From DATFVJ01 sp963851085 (GTDB lineage Bacteria; Actinomycetota; Actinomycetes; Streptosporangiales; Streptosporangiaceae): a stretch of 64,000 nucleotides of DNA. Numbering within the stretch: the stretch's first letter is position 1; each line of letters begins with the position of its first letter. The stretch spans positions 620,001-684,000 of the forward strand of contig CAWKNX010000010.1 of the NCBI GenBank assembly GCA_963851085.1, given 5' to 3'. Below, one piece after another: positions 20,849-31,303 of this stretch. A program made the translations under genes and the position numbers. The notes beneath the pieces were generated by a model. That model had not been told where the DNA came from and searched no databases. It worked only from the letters and a program-made list of their open reading frames with translations.

Positions 20849-22564
20849 TCAGGCCTCCTCTCTGAGGACCGTGGCGGCATAGCGGGGCTGGCTGGCGAGC
20901 AGGTCGGTGTGGCTGCCCTCCGCGACGACATGGCCGCCCTCGACGAAGACCACGTTGTCCGCGCGGGCAAGCACGAGCGGGCTCGTGGTCGCGATGACGG
21001 TCGTCCGGCCGGCCCGCGCGGCCCCCAGCCTGGCCGCGATGCGGGCCTCGGTGTGCGCGTCCACCGCGGACGTCGGCTCGACGAGGACAAGCACCGGGGG
21101 ATCGGCGGTGAGCGCGCGGGTGAGCTTCAGCCGCTGCTGCTGGCCGCCGGAGAACTCACGGCCGGAGTCGGCGATCCTGGCGTCAAGCCCGGCAGGCAGC
21201 GCGTCCACGATGTCGGTCGCCGAGGCAGCGCGCAGCGCATCGGTCAGCGCGGCCTCGCCCGCACCGCACGTGTCGAGTTCGTCGCGGAGCCGTCCGGCGA
21301 GCAGCCGATCGGCGTTGTCGCAGACCAGGATGGTACGGCGGACGGTGCCAGTCGGCAGGTCGGCGAGCGCGACGCCGCCGTAGGAGACGTCGCCCGCGGA
21401 GAATCTGCCGAGCCTGTCCGCTATCGCGACCGCGTCAGGCGCGGCCGCAGCGGCAATCGCGGTGATCATGCCGGGACGCACCACGACGCCGGACTCCGCG
21501 TCCACAAGCGCCGGCTGAGCCGGTGCCGCGTCGCCGCCAGCCGGAAGCGCGGCCGTGCCCACGCTGGTGATCTCGGGTGACAGATCGAGCAGCGCGGTCA
21601 CCCGGCGGGCCGCCACGTGGGCCTTGGTGAGCTTGTCGGCCGCCTCCGTCAGCGTGCCGATCGGGCCGGTCAGGAAGACCGCGTAGCCATAGCACGCGAC
21701 AAGCTGGCCGGGGCCGATCGAGCCGTCCAGGGCCATGATGGCGCCGATCCAGACCACGAGCGCGACGAGCAGTCCCGGCAGCAGGACCTCGGCGCCCGCG
21801 AGCAGCGACTCGACCGCGCCGACCTTGATCCCGGCGCGCATGACGGCCTGGGATCCGGTGGCGTAGCGCGCGGCGAACAGGTCCTCACCGCCGATGCCGC
21901 GGAGCACCCGCAGCCCGGCGACGATGTCGGAGGCGCGGGTGGCGAGATGCGCCTGCCGCTCCCGCTGCGCCTGCTGGCGGTGGTGGAGCGGCCGGACGAG
22001 CAGTGCCATCGCCACGGCCATCACGGGCACCGCCGCGACGGTGACCAGGCCTGCCGTCGCGTAGGTCGTGAGCATGATCACCGCGACCACGATGATGGCG
22101 ACGACCGCCCCGGTGCCGCGGCCGCAGATGTCCATCGCGCCGCCGATCTGCACCACGTCGGACACGCCGATGCTGACCACCTCGCCTGCCGCCAGCCGCT
22201 TCGGCAGCGCCGCACCTAGCTGCACGGCCTTCCGCACCGTCACCTGGGCGGTCAGGAACGCGCCGCCGGCCCAGTTGAGCACCGAGTTGCGGTGCCGCGC
22301 GACCCCGGCGACCGCCTGAATCACGCCGAGCACGAAGAGCATGCCGGTCCACAGGGCGAGGGCCGCGCCGTCCCGCGCGGTCACGCCCGCGTCGATGCCA
22401 TGCCCGATGACGGCCGGCATCAGCGCCTGGGCGACCATCCAGACGATTCCGGTGAAGGCGGCCGCGAGCATCCCGCGTGGCTGGCTGCGCGCCACCCACC
22501 ACAGGTAGCGTGCAGCCGACCTATGGTCGGGTTCCCCGGGATCGGGGACGGGTAGCTCGCGCAT
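20849..22564 (-). CDS. ABC exporter half-transporter with a dead ATP site
   Basis: 571 residues, membrane helices at about 30-310, then an ATPase-like domain. The canonical signature FSGGQQQRLKLTRAL is kept. Walker A is gone: GMITAIAAAAAPDAVAIAD replaces GxxGxGKS (about 365-385). Walker B reads VLVLVEPTSAVD with Val for the Asp, and the switch His is Thr (VIATTSPLVLA). It can therefore donate a signature motif to its partner but cannot bind ATP normally. The ATG at 22564 is chosen because GAGG lies upstream and the next residues, ELPVPDPGEPDHRSAARYLW, fit the family. First gene of a two-gene unit. Confidence 0.85.
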   Translation of the reverse strand: MRELPVPDPGEPDHRSAARYLWWVARSQPRGMLAAAFTGIVWMVAQALMPAVIGHGIDAGVTARDGAALALWTGMLFVLGVIQAVAGVARHRNSVLNWAGGAFLTAQVTVRKAVQLGAALPKRLAAGEVVSIGVSDVVQIGGAMDICGRGTGAVVAIIVVAVIMLTTYATAGLVTVAAVPVMAVAMALLVRPLHHRQQAQRERQAHLATRASDIVAGLRVLRGIGGEDLFAARYATGSQAVMRAGIKVGAVESLLAGAEVLLPGLLVALVVWIGAIMALDGSIGPGQLVACYGYAVFLTGPIGTLTEAADKLTKAHVAARRVTALLDLSPEITSVGTAALPAGGDAAPAQPALVDAESGVVVRPGMITAIAAAAAPDAVAIADRLGRFSAGDVSYGGVALADLPTGTVRRTILVCDNADRLLAGRLRDELDTCGAGEAALTDALRAASATDIVDALPAGLDARIADSGREFSGGQQQRLKLTRALTADPPVLVLVEPTSAVDAHTEARIAARLGAARAGRTTVIATTSPLVLARADNVVFVEGGHVVAEGSHTDLLASQPRYAATVLREEA

Positions 22565-22963
22565 GATCGTGCCGCCTCTGTGTTGGCGCGCGCCGCGTGA
22601 GCCGTTCAGGATCATGCTTGTCCGTTGTAACGGAGGCGTCCCGGAGGTGGTTCGTCCCGGGGGGCGAGCCCCCCGAACCCCCCGGAGCATGCCGAACGGC
22701 GGTGCGTCGTGGCACCGGTATTGTCGTGCGGGGATGTTCGGATCGTAACCAGCCGTGCGCTGCGAGGGCGAATGGTTTTCTGCCCGGGCGCCCGCGCGTG
22801 AGTCCTTGACGGCGGCCTCGCCCGCTGCCCGCTTGTCCGCGTGACGTGGGACGATTCACCCATCAGACGTTGTGACGCGGTGGCCGTTTTCACCCGTGAT
22901 CCGGGCCAGCGGCCAGGCGTCAGTGCGCCGAGGATGTTGGATCAACACCGGGAGCGATCTGTC
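22565..22963. other. Divergent promoter region, ABC exporter and pruA
   Basis: About 400 bases between two divergent genes. It holds the operator-like palindrome at 22621 and a GC hairpin TTCG...GGGGGGC-GA-GCCCCCC...GAA at 22651-22677, a member of the dispersed family also found at 59818, 60402 and 60686. No coding sequence is convincing. Confidence 0.5.
22621..22634. promoter_or_regulatory. Operator-like palindrome
   Basis: TCCGTT-GT-AACGGA is a perfect 6+6 inverted repeat located 57 bases before the start of the ABC exporter operon. Its size suits a TetR- or MarR-type repressor, which often controls such exporters. No regulator gene is adjacent, so this is a guess from symmetry and position. 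Confidence 0.3.
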
Positions 22964-24589
<1,626 letters not shown>

Positions 24590-24688
24590 CTGCGTGGTCG
24601 GCCACGGGTTTGAGGGTGCGCAACGCTACGTACCGCGCAAGCCTGGAAGAGGGCGGAGACGAGCCGATCACCTGATCCCAGTGCACTT

Positions 24689-24741
24689 CATGATCGCGGT
24701 AACTTTTCCGCGCATATCGCCGAAAGGTTACCGCGATCATG
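24689..24741. repeat. 53-bp palindromic element, copy 2 (family A)
   Basis: CATGATCGCGGTAACTTT at the left end is mirrored by AGGTTACCGCGATCATG at the right end, around a centre containing CGCGCATATCGCCG. It differs from the 59209 copy at only a few central bases. It lies between the convergent pruA and MFS genes, where it could form a long hairpin in either transcript. Confidence 0.88.
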
Positions 24742-24771
24742 GACTGCGGCGTTGACGCGCTGGGCACACGC

Positions 24772-26400
24772 CTATTGCTTGTCCACTGGTGTGCCCTGGT
24801 GGCCGGGCCTGGCTTCCGGTGGGCCGACCTGTGCCGCACCCAGGTGCGCATGGGTGCGCAGCGGAATCTCCTTCAGCATCAGCGCGAGCACGAAGGCCAC
24901 TGCCATCAGGGGTACCAGGTACGCATAGATCGGCGGCAGCGCATCCGCGAAGGAAACCACGATGGCATGCTTGATCGGCGCAGGCAGCAGGGTGAGGCCG
25001 TGCGGCGTGATCGAGCTGACCAGATGACCGCTCAGACGGCCTGCTGCCGACGCGGGCAGGTGCGCGGCAAGCTGTGCGTCCAGGCGGTGAACGAACAGCG
25101 CACCGATCAGCGCGACACCCACGCTGCTGCCGATCTGCCGCGCGAAGTTGACCGATGACGTCGCCGTGCCCAGATCACGCCTGGCCGCGCCGTTCTGCAC
25201 GATCAGCACCATGACCTGCATGAACAGGCCAATTCCGAGGCCGAGGACCAGCATGTACAGGCTCGAGGCGAGGTGCGTGGTTCCCACTCGCATAGTGGAC
25301 AGCAGGTACATGCCGAGGGCCGCAATCGCCGTGCCTGCGACGGGGTAGGCCTTGTAGTGGCCGGTCCTAGCGATGAGCCTGCCCGACGAGATTGATGTGA
25401 TCAGCAGGCCTGCGATCAGCGGCATCAGCAGCAGCCCCGATGTGATCGCGCTGACACCGGTGACGATCTGCAGGTAGGTCGGCAGGTAGCTGATGGCGCC
25501 GAACATGGCAATCCCGAGGATGAGCGAGATCGCGCAGGCGATGTTGAAGGTCTGGTCACGGAACAGGCGAAGCGGGATCACCGGTTCGGCCGCGTAGCGG
25601 GCCGAGACCAGCCATGCCGCCGCGAGCACTAGGGTGGCGGTGCCCAGGCCGATGATCATCGGCGAGCTCCAGGCATAGGTGGTACCGCCCCAGCTGGTGA
25701 GCAGGACCAGGCAGACCACGGCGCCGCCGAGCAGGGCCATGCCGAGGTAGTCGATGCGTGGCTTGCGCTGCGGCCTGGGCAGCCGGAGCACGATGCCGGT
25801 GACGATGAGCGCGACCGCACCGATGGGCAGGTTGATGTAGAAGATCCACCTCCAGGACAGGTTGTCTACGAAGAACCCGCCGAGCAGTGGCCCGATCACC
25901 GACGCCAGCCCGAAGACGGCCCCGATCAGTCCCTGGTACTTGCCCCGCTCACGCGGGCTGACGACGTCGCCGATGATCGCCTGTGCGCCGATCATCAGCC
26001 CGCCTGCGCCCACCCCCTGCACCGCGCGGAACGCGATGAGCTCGGCCATCGAGTGCGCGAGGCCGGACGCTACCGAGCCCACCAGGAAGACCGCGATCGC
26101 GAACTGGAACACCGGCTTGCGGCCGAACAAGTCACCGACCTTGCCGTAGATAGGCATGACGACCGCTACCGCAAGCAGATAGGCGGTGACGACCCAGCCG
26201 ATGTGGTTCAGCCCGTGCAGGTCCCCGGTGATCGTCGGCAGGGCCGTGGCGACGATCGTCTGGTCGAGCGCGGCGAGCAGCATGCCCAGCATCAGGCCGG
26301 AGAAGATCAGTAGCACCTGGCGGCGTCCCGGGCCAGCCTCCCCGGTGCCTGCGGCGCCGTCAGGAGCGGCCGGGGCGGCCCGCGCTGACGATCGCGACAC
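24772..26400 (-). CDS. DHA2-family MFS drug exporter (14 TM)
   Basis: 542 residues with about 14 hydrophobic segments. Family motifs: LDQTIVATALPTITGDL in helix 1, motif A GKVGDLFGRKP, the conserved FRAVQGVGAGGLMIGAQAII, and antiporter motif C in GLASVIGPLLGGFFVD followed by WRWIFYINLPIG. These are proton-driven exporters of the EmrB/QacA type. GTG at 26400 is preferred since AGGA lies about 7 bases upstream; an ATG at 26454 would add 18 residues with no ribosome site. No regulator gene is adjacent. Confidence 0.88.
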   Translation of the reverse strand: MSRSSARAAPAAPDGAAGTGEAGPGRRQVLLIFSGLMLGMLLAALDQTIVATALPTITGDLHGLNHIGWVVTAYLLAVAVVMPIYGKVGDLFGRKPVFQFAIAVFLVGSVASGLAHSMAELIAFRAVQGVGAGGLMIGAQAIIGDVVSPRERGKYQGLIGAVFGLASVIGPLLGGFFVDNLSWRWIFYINLPIGAVALIVTGIVLRLPRPQRKPRIDYLGMALLGGAVVCLVLLTSWGGTTYAWSSPMIIGLGTATLVLAAAWLVSARYAAEPVIPLRLFRDQTFNIACAISLILGIAMFGAISYLPTYLQIVTGVSAITSGLLLMPLIAGLLITSISSGRLIARTGHYKAYPVAGTAIAALGMYLLSTMRVGTTHLASSLYMLVLGLGIGLFMQVMVLIVQNGAARRDLGTATSSVNFARQIGSSVGVALIGALFVHRLDAQLAAHLPASAAGRLSGHLVSSITPHGLTLLPAPIKHAIVVSFADALPPIYAYLVPLMAVAFVLALMLKEIPLRTHAHLGAAQVGPPEARPGHQGTPVDKQ

Positions 26401-26526
26401 AACCGATCCTTCCGCCCAGGTGCTGTCGACGCGCATCCGGCCGGCAGCCGACATGGCACGTCGTGATGGGAGACGGATTTCCTCGCCCGTCTATACGCAC
26501 GTTAGCTCGCTCAAGCTTCCTCGTGG

Positions 26527-27201
26527 TCAGGGCCGCACGACTGCCAGGGTGATCCGGGGCGAGCTGGCCGGCCTCAGCCAGCGGAGCACCTTGAGCAGCT
26601 CCGCGGGCGGCAGCGATACACAGCCCCCGGTCGCGCTGCCGGTGCCGACGTGCAGGAAGATCGCGCTGCCGAGGCCCGGTGTCCGCGCGGTGTTGTACGC
26701 GATGACCGCCGCGTAGTCGTAGGCGGGAACGTTGTGCATCGGTTCCGGCTTCCGGCCGGGGTTGTGGTACCGCCTGTCGACCCATTCGTTGTAGCGCGGG
26801 CTCGACGGGTCGTCGTCCCACACGTCGTAGGAGTAGGCATGCCGCCATGGGAATGCAACGCCGGGATTGGCCGAGACCCCGAACATGAACCCGAACCCGT
26901 AGGTGCCCTGCGGGGTCAGATCATCGCCTTCGATCTTGGCGCCGGGCCGGGCCATGCCGCCCGTGCCGATCCTGGCTGTCCACGGCCCTGCCACCCTGGC
27001 CCATCCGCCGCCGGACCGGGCGAACGCGGTCAGCCGGGCGTACGTGGTGGTGGACGACGATGCCGTGACGGTGATCAGCTTTCGCACGCCAGCCGTGAGG
27101 CCGGACAGCACGTACCCGTGGCCGCACGCGTGCGGCAGCGGGGCGGCGGACTCCTTGTACGAGCCCCAGGGGGAGTGTGCCCGGATGCACCAATACGTCA
27201 C
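26527..27201 (-). CDS. L,D-transpeptidase (YkuD-fold) family protein
   Basis: 224 residues in this frame. The catalytic region reads AIFLHVGTGSATGGCVSLPP, with the His and the Cys of the HxxG..SxGC motif. Upstream parts include ARPGAKIEGDDLTPQGTYGF and WRHAYSYDVWDDDPSSPRYN, as in secreted YkuD proteins. Such proteins cross-link peptidoglycan or act on its peptides. The open frame extends upstream through ASSVAAPALAGPSPRQAAAG, which is the end of an export signal, but its start lies in another frame (see next entry). So the annotated GTG is probably not the true start. Confidence 0.7.
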   Translation of the reverse strand: MTYWCIRAHSPWGSYKESAAPLPHACGHGYVLSGLTAGVRKLITVTASSSTTTYARLTAFARSGGGWARVAGPWTARIGTGGMARPGAKIEGDDLTPQGTYGFGFMFGVSANPGVAFPWRHAYSYDVWDDDPSSPRYNEWVDRRYHNPGRKPEPMHNVPAYDYAAVIAYNTARTPGLGSAIFLHVGTGSATGGCVSLPPAELLKVLRWLRPASSPRITLAVVRP

Positions 27202-27344
27202 CCCCGCGGCTGCCTGCCGCGGCGATGGTCCGGCAAGCGCTGGAGCAGCAACGCTGCTCGCGGCGGCGGGGTGGCGGTGGCGGCGAGCACCGCGGCCGCG
27301 AGCCTGGACTTCACGATCACCGCGGCCGCGAGCCTGGACTTCAC
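27202..27344 (-). pseudogene. Out-of-frame signal peptide of the L,D-transpeptidase
   Basis: On the minus strand a GTG at 27344 starts VKSRLAAAVIVKSRLAAAVL then AATAT, a good signal-peptide core. It is duplicated by a 30-bp tandem repeat (27291-27347). Near 27262-27280, in a CCACCCCGCCGCCGCG run, the frame must shift for the leader to join AASSVAAPALAGPSPRQ of the downstream frame. As written, the leader runs into a TGA. This is a recent frameshift or an assembly error in a GC-rich run. Confidence 0.55.
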
Positions 27345-27604
27345 GATTTGTCCCACGGGCAATCCCAGGTCACGCAACTATGACGCGCCGCGATGCACGG
27401 GGGTGCACGCGACCGGTGTGCTCACCTGGGACGGTGGCGCACAAGATCGCGGGTCAGGGAACTGTGGCGCACCGAGTTGGACGGTGACCGGGCACGCGGC
27501 GCCCGCGCATGGGATAGTGCAAAACGATTCGTGCGGCGGCGCCGCGCCCCCCCGTTCGCCCCCTGGCCGGCCGGAGCGCGGCATCCGCCCCTTACGCACC
27601 GGAG

Positions 27605-28345
27605 GTGCACATTCACCGTCTGGTCTTGTGGAACATCGACCTGACGCTGGTTGACGTCGGGCAGGTGACGCGGGAGGCGTACGCGGAGGCCTTCCGTCAG
27701 GTGACCGGCCGCCCGCTGGTGCGGCTGGCGCCGATGGCGGGCAAGTCGGAGTCGGAGATCTTCTTCGAGTCGCTGGCGATGAATAGCACGGACCGGGGGG
27801 ACCCCGACCAGACCGCCGACCTGCTTGCCCGGTTCAACGCGGCGCTCGGCTCGGCGTTCGCGGCGCGGCGCGCGCTGCTGCCCGAGCGCGGGCGGCTGCT
27901 GCCGGGCGCACGGGAAGCCGTCATGGCCCTGGCCTCGACAAGGAACGTCGTGCAGACGGTCCTCACCGGGACGATCCGGCCGAATGCGATCGAGAAGCTG
28001 CGCGCCTTCGGCCTGGACAGGTTCATCGACATCGAGGTTGGCGGGTACGGCTCGGAGGTCTACCCGAAGGGCACGTTGCTGATGCTCGCGCGCGGCCGCG
28101 CCGCGGAGAAGTACGGCGTGCAGCTGCGCGAGAACTCCGCTGTGTACATCGCGGATTCCCCGCGCGACGTGGAGGCGGCCAGGGTCGGGGGCGCCCGGGT
28201 GATCGCCGTGGCGAGCGGGCGCTCGACGACCATGGAACTGCGCGAATCCGGCGCCGACCGGGTGCTCACCGACCTGGCCAACACGGCCGCGGTGATGCGC
28301 GCGATCGATCAGCTCACCTCGATGCCAGGTACGCGGCCAGCCTGA
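27605..28345 (+). CDS. HAD-like protein with Asn in place of the nucleophile Asp
   Basis: 246 residues resembling phosphoglycolate-phosphatase-type HADs. Motif I is LVLWNIDLTLVDV: the first Asp of DxDxT is Asn10 (codon AAC), the second Asp12 and Thr14 are kept. Motif II: VLTGTIRPNA; motif III Lys: SEVYPKGTL; motif IV: AVYIADSPRDVEAARVGGAR. A helical cap lies at about 20-90. If the sequence is right, the usual phospho-Asp cannot form. The GTG start directly follows GGAG, so initiation is uncertain. No operon partner; downstream gene is separate. Confidence 0.8.
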   Translation: MHIHRLVLWNIDLTLVDVGQVTREAYAEAFRQVTGRPLVRLAPMAGKSESEIFFESLAMNSTDRGDPDQTADLLARFNAALGSAFAARRALLPERGRLLPGAREAVMALASTRNVVQTVLTGTIRPNAIEKLRAFGLDRFIDIEVGGYGSEVYPKGTLLMLARGRAAEKYGVQLRENSAVYIADSPRDVEAARVGGARVIAVASGRSTTMELRESGADRVLTDLANTAAVMRAIDQLTSMPGTRPA

Positions 28346-28750
28346 GCTGGCGCGTAGCGGGCAGGTGTCTCGCCGCCAAGCACGCACATATCCCGGCGGC
28401 AGCGTCCCGGGGACCCCAGCAGGCGATCGTGACCCAAAAGTCCCATCAGTCACGCAAGCCACAGCCCATCGCTGACGGTGCGTGAGCACCGACTACTCAC
28501 TGATGGAAGGCGCAGGTCCCGGAGCCAAATATTACGGTCCGCGGACCCGGACCCCGTCTCAGCGTAAATGGCCGTCTTGCGCGACTAACGTCATCGTCGC
28601 GATCAAAGCTACACGCCATGGATCGCTGTGGATCGCCATGAACCGCTGCGAGTTGCGGAGGAGGTCGGTTACCCGAGCCGCGGTTATGTCATCCAGCTTG
28701 GGAGCGGATCCAAAAGCGACGTATCGAGAATGCATGGGAAGGGGATCTTA
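28346..28750. other. Intergenic region upstream of the HAF-repeat gene
   Basis: About 400 bases. It contains the perfect 12-bp palindrome GGTCCGCGGACC at 28537-28548, just after the AT-rich CAAATATTACG, a plausible promoter/operator zone. No protein frame looks real. Confidence 0.35.
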
Positions 28751-29950
28751 GTGAGGACGAGGTATGACAGGTCCGGCGCGATTGACCGCCGACCCCGAAT
28801 AAGTAGACGGGGAATGGTGTCCATCGGCATTGCCGGTGTCGCCGCAGCCGGTGTCCTCGTCAGCGCACTCGTGCTGAACGGGCAGGGCGGCATCAGCCTC
28901 ACGGCCAACTCGAGCCGTGCGCACCATGGACACAACTCGCACCACAGCCGTTGGGTGTTCAGCACGCTCGACAACCAGAATGACCCGACGTTCAACCAGT
29001 TGCTTGGGATCAACAATCACGGCCAGATTGGCGGCTACTTCGGGTCCGGTATGACCGGCCACCCGAACAAGGGTTACACCCTGACCGTCTCCCGCTCGGG
29101 CTCGTGGTACAAGAACGAGAACTTCCCTGGCTCGGCTCAGACTCAGGTCGTCGGGCTCAACGACACCGGCATTACCGTTGGATTCTGGGTGAACCAGGCC
29201 GGCGCCAACTTCGGCTTCTACTCCTGGCGCGGCCGGTTCCGCAGCGTGAATTTCCCCACGATGAACAACGCCAACCCGCCCGTCAACCAGCTCCTGGGCG
29301 TGAACAACCGGGGCGTCGCGGTGGGTTTCTACACCGACGCTAAGGGCAACAACCACGGCTACACCTACAGCATCTTCAGCCGCAGGTACCACTCGGTGAA
29401 GATCAGGGGCGCGATGAGCACGACCGCGGCCGGCATCAACAACCGGGGCGACATCGCCGGTTTCTACACCACTGCTGCCGGCGTCACGAAGTCCTTCCTG
29501 ATGACCCGCGGCGGCCGGCTCATGAGGCTGGTCTACCCGGGCGCCACGATGACCCAGGCGTTCGGCCTCAACGACTCGCGTGAGGTGGTGGGCGCCTACA
29601 CGATCGGAACCGGCGACGCCGCCAAGACGTTCGGTTTCACCTGGACCCCAGGTCGCGGGTGGAAGAGCGTGAACGACCCGATGGGCATGGGCTCGACGAC
29701 GATCAACGGCGTGAACAATGCGGGTGACCTCGTCGGCTTCTACAACGACGCCGCAGGGAACACCCACGGCTTCCTCATGTCGCAGGGCCATCACAGGGCG
29801 CCGTGGGCTCCGATGCCGACGATGTCAGCTAAGCCGCCGATGACCCCGACCCCCACCCCGACGATGTCGATGCCGACCAAGCCTGCGTCGCCCCCGCCGC
29901 CAAGCACGGCGCCGGCCCCGGTGACCTCGCCGTCGCCTGGACACTGGTAA
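28751..29950 (+). CDS. Secreted HAF-repeat beta-propeller-like protein
   Basis: 399 residues. N-terminus has RRPRISRRG followed by the hydrophobic MVSIGIAGVAAAGVLVSALV, a signal or anchor segment. The body holds about seven repeats with the core G(I/V)NNxGxxxGxY, for example LLGINNHGQIGGYFG, GLNDTGITVGFWV, GVNNRGVAVGFYT, GINNRGDIAGFYT, GLNDSREVVGAYT and GVNNAGDLVGFYN. This is the 'HAF' extracellular repeat type. The C-terminal 50 residues are Pro/Thr/Ser-rich. GTG at 28751 is chosen because GGAAGGGG lies upstream. Binding partner unknown. A strong terminator follows. Confidence 0.8.
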   Translation: MRTRYDRSGAIDRRPRISRRGMVSIGIAGVAAAGVLVSALVLNGQGGISLTANSSRAHHGHNSHHSRWVFSTLDNQNDPTFNQLLGINNHGQIGGYFGSGMTGHPNKGYTLTVSRSGSWYKNENFPGSAQTQVVGLNDTGITVGFWVNQAGANFGFYSWRGRFRSVNFPTMNNANPPVNQLLGVNNRGVAVGFYTDAKGNNHGYTYSIFSRRYHSVKIRGAMSTTAAGINNRGDIAGFYTTAAGVTKSFLMTRGGRLMRLVYPGATMTQAFGLNDSREVVGAYTIGTGDAAKTFGFTWTPGRGWKSVNDPMGMGSTTINGVNNAGDLVGFYNDAAGNTHGFLMSQGHHRAPWAPMPTMSAKPPMTPTPTPTMSMPTKPASPPPPSTAPAPVTSPSPGHW

Positions 29951-29967
29951 GCCAGCCGGTCGACCAC

Positions 29968-30011
29968 GCGGCGGGGCGGCCCGGGCTTGTGAGCCCGGGC
30001 CGCCCCGCCGC
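29968..30011. terminator. Perfect 20-bp bidirectional terminator hairpin
   Basis: GCGGCGGGGCGGCCCGGGCT and its exact complement flank a TGTG loop. It lies 17 bases after the HAF-repeat gene and 42 bases after the convergent lipoprotein gene ends, so it can stop both transcripts. Confidence 0.85.
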
Positions 30012-30053
30012 ATTGTGCTAGTGGCCGGCAAGAGGAGTCGTGCTGCGCGGCCG

Positions 30054-31145
30054 TCAGGGGTCGACTTGGCGGAGATAGGGCGGGAGCTGTGCGTACGCCG
30101 CCACCTCCTGTGCGGGCGGCGGGGCCGCCGGCGCGGGGGTACCCCAGTCCGAGTAGCTCACGTCGGCGGTGATCGGCCCAAGGGGCGGCGAGTATGCGGT
30201 GATGACGCAGCTCACCGGCAGCAGCCGCGAATCGAGCATCACGTGCCAGGTAATATCCGTCGTACCCGGTCCCGCGAACGTGAGGACCGCGTCGCGTGCC
30301 CCGGGAGTGGCATGCGGGAGAACCTTCGCGAGCGTCGCGGTGCCTGACATGTTCGCCCGGGCCGACGCCCCGCTGCCCGACCAGTGCGGCCGCGCTGTGT
30401 CCGTCGCATACCTGAGCAGGTTCCAGCTCGTCGCGCTCGCGTAGAGGACGTACGCGGCCTCCCTGGCCGCGTACGACGCGCGGCCGTTGGGGACCGCGGG
30501 GGTGATCCGCGCCCAGGTCTTGCCTGCGGGCATGAGGTTCGCGGGCGGAGCGAAGTAGATGAGGCTGCCGGGAAGGAAGATGGCGGGTGCGCGGACATGC
30601 ACGCCGTTGTAGCGGTCGGCAGTGGCGAGGGCGTTTCCAGTCAGCGTCCCGTCCGGGGAGACCCCGATCGCGCCGGTCAGCGTCTGTTGCAGCGTGTGCG
30701 CCTGCGGCGAACTCACGACGACCCGGATGTGCACCGTTGCAGCCGCGAACACGCGGCTGCTGACCGGCACCGATAGCTGAGCTGAGGTGGCGGGTAATGC
30801 GGGCAGGGCGCCGCTGGCGGGAGGTGTCGGCAGGGTGCCCGTCGCGTGCGGGCTCGGCAGCGCGCCCGTGTGCCCGGGGGAGGGCTGGCCGGACGACTGG
30901 CCGCCGGAAGGCGAAGGACTGGCCGAGTGCGTTGGCGTCTGCTTGGTGATCTGGCACCCGACCAGCAGACCGGCGAGCGCGGCGGTGCAGGCGAGGATCG
31001 AAGCGATGGGCCTGGTGGGGCGCCGGTCCGGCGCGGCTGGGATGCCAGGCGGCAGTTCGCGCGGGCCGTGGCGAAGATAGCCGACCAGGTCGTCGGCGCG
31101 GTCCGGCGCGTCCGGTTGAGGGCGTGTCGTGCCGGTGCCTAGCAT
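30054..31145 (-). CDS. Putative lipoprotein, LppX/LolA-like fold suspected
   Basis: 363 residues. A 45-residue cytoplasmic-type head (LVGYLRHGPRELPPGIPAAP) precedes a hydrophobic segment ending in lipobox LLVGC near residue 63. A Pro/Ser linker follows (about 65-125). The rest has VHIRVVVSSPQAHTLQQTLT, a gap, IFLPGSLIYFAPP and VMLDSRLLPVSCVITAYSP, in the style of the LppX/LprG outer-surface lipoproteins. Such a long head before a lipobox is unusual; the true start could be internal but no Met or ribosome site supports one. Function unknown. Confidence 0.6.
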   Translation of the reverse strand: MLGTGTTRPQPDAPDRADDLVGYLRHGPRELPPGIPAAPDRRPTRPIASILACTAALAGLLVGCQITKQTPTHSASPSPSGGQSSGQPSPGHTGALPSPHATGTLPTPPASGALPALPATSAQLSVPVSSRVFAAATVHIRVVVSSPQAHTLQQTLTGAIGVSPDGTLTGNALATADRYNGVHVRAPAIFLPGSLIYFAPPANLMPAGKTWARITPAVPNGRASYAAREAAYVLYASATSWNLLRYATDTARPHWSGSGASARANMSGTATLAKVLPHATPGARDAVLTFAGPGTTDITWHVMLDSRLLPVSCVITAYSPPLGPITADVSYSDWGTPAPAAPPPAQEVAAYAQLPPYLRQVDP

Positions 31146-31303
31146 GCGCCAGTCCTCACAGCCGAAGCCTCCTCGCCGCCCCTGGATCTATCATCGCTCA
31201 TCACGCGCGGCCCGCACAGCACCCACCGGAGGGCGGCGGCAACATCGCGTCTTCGTGGCAGGCCGTGACGGCGGGCGCCTGCGGGCCGTCGGCAGTGGCG
31301 TGG

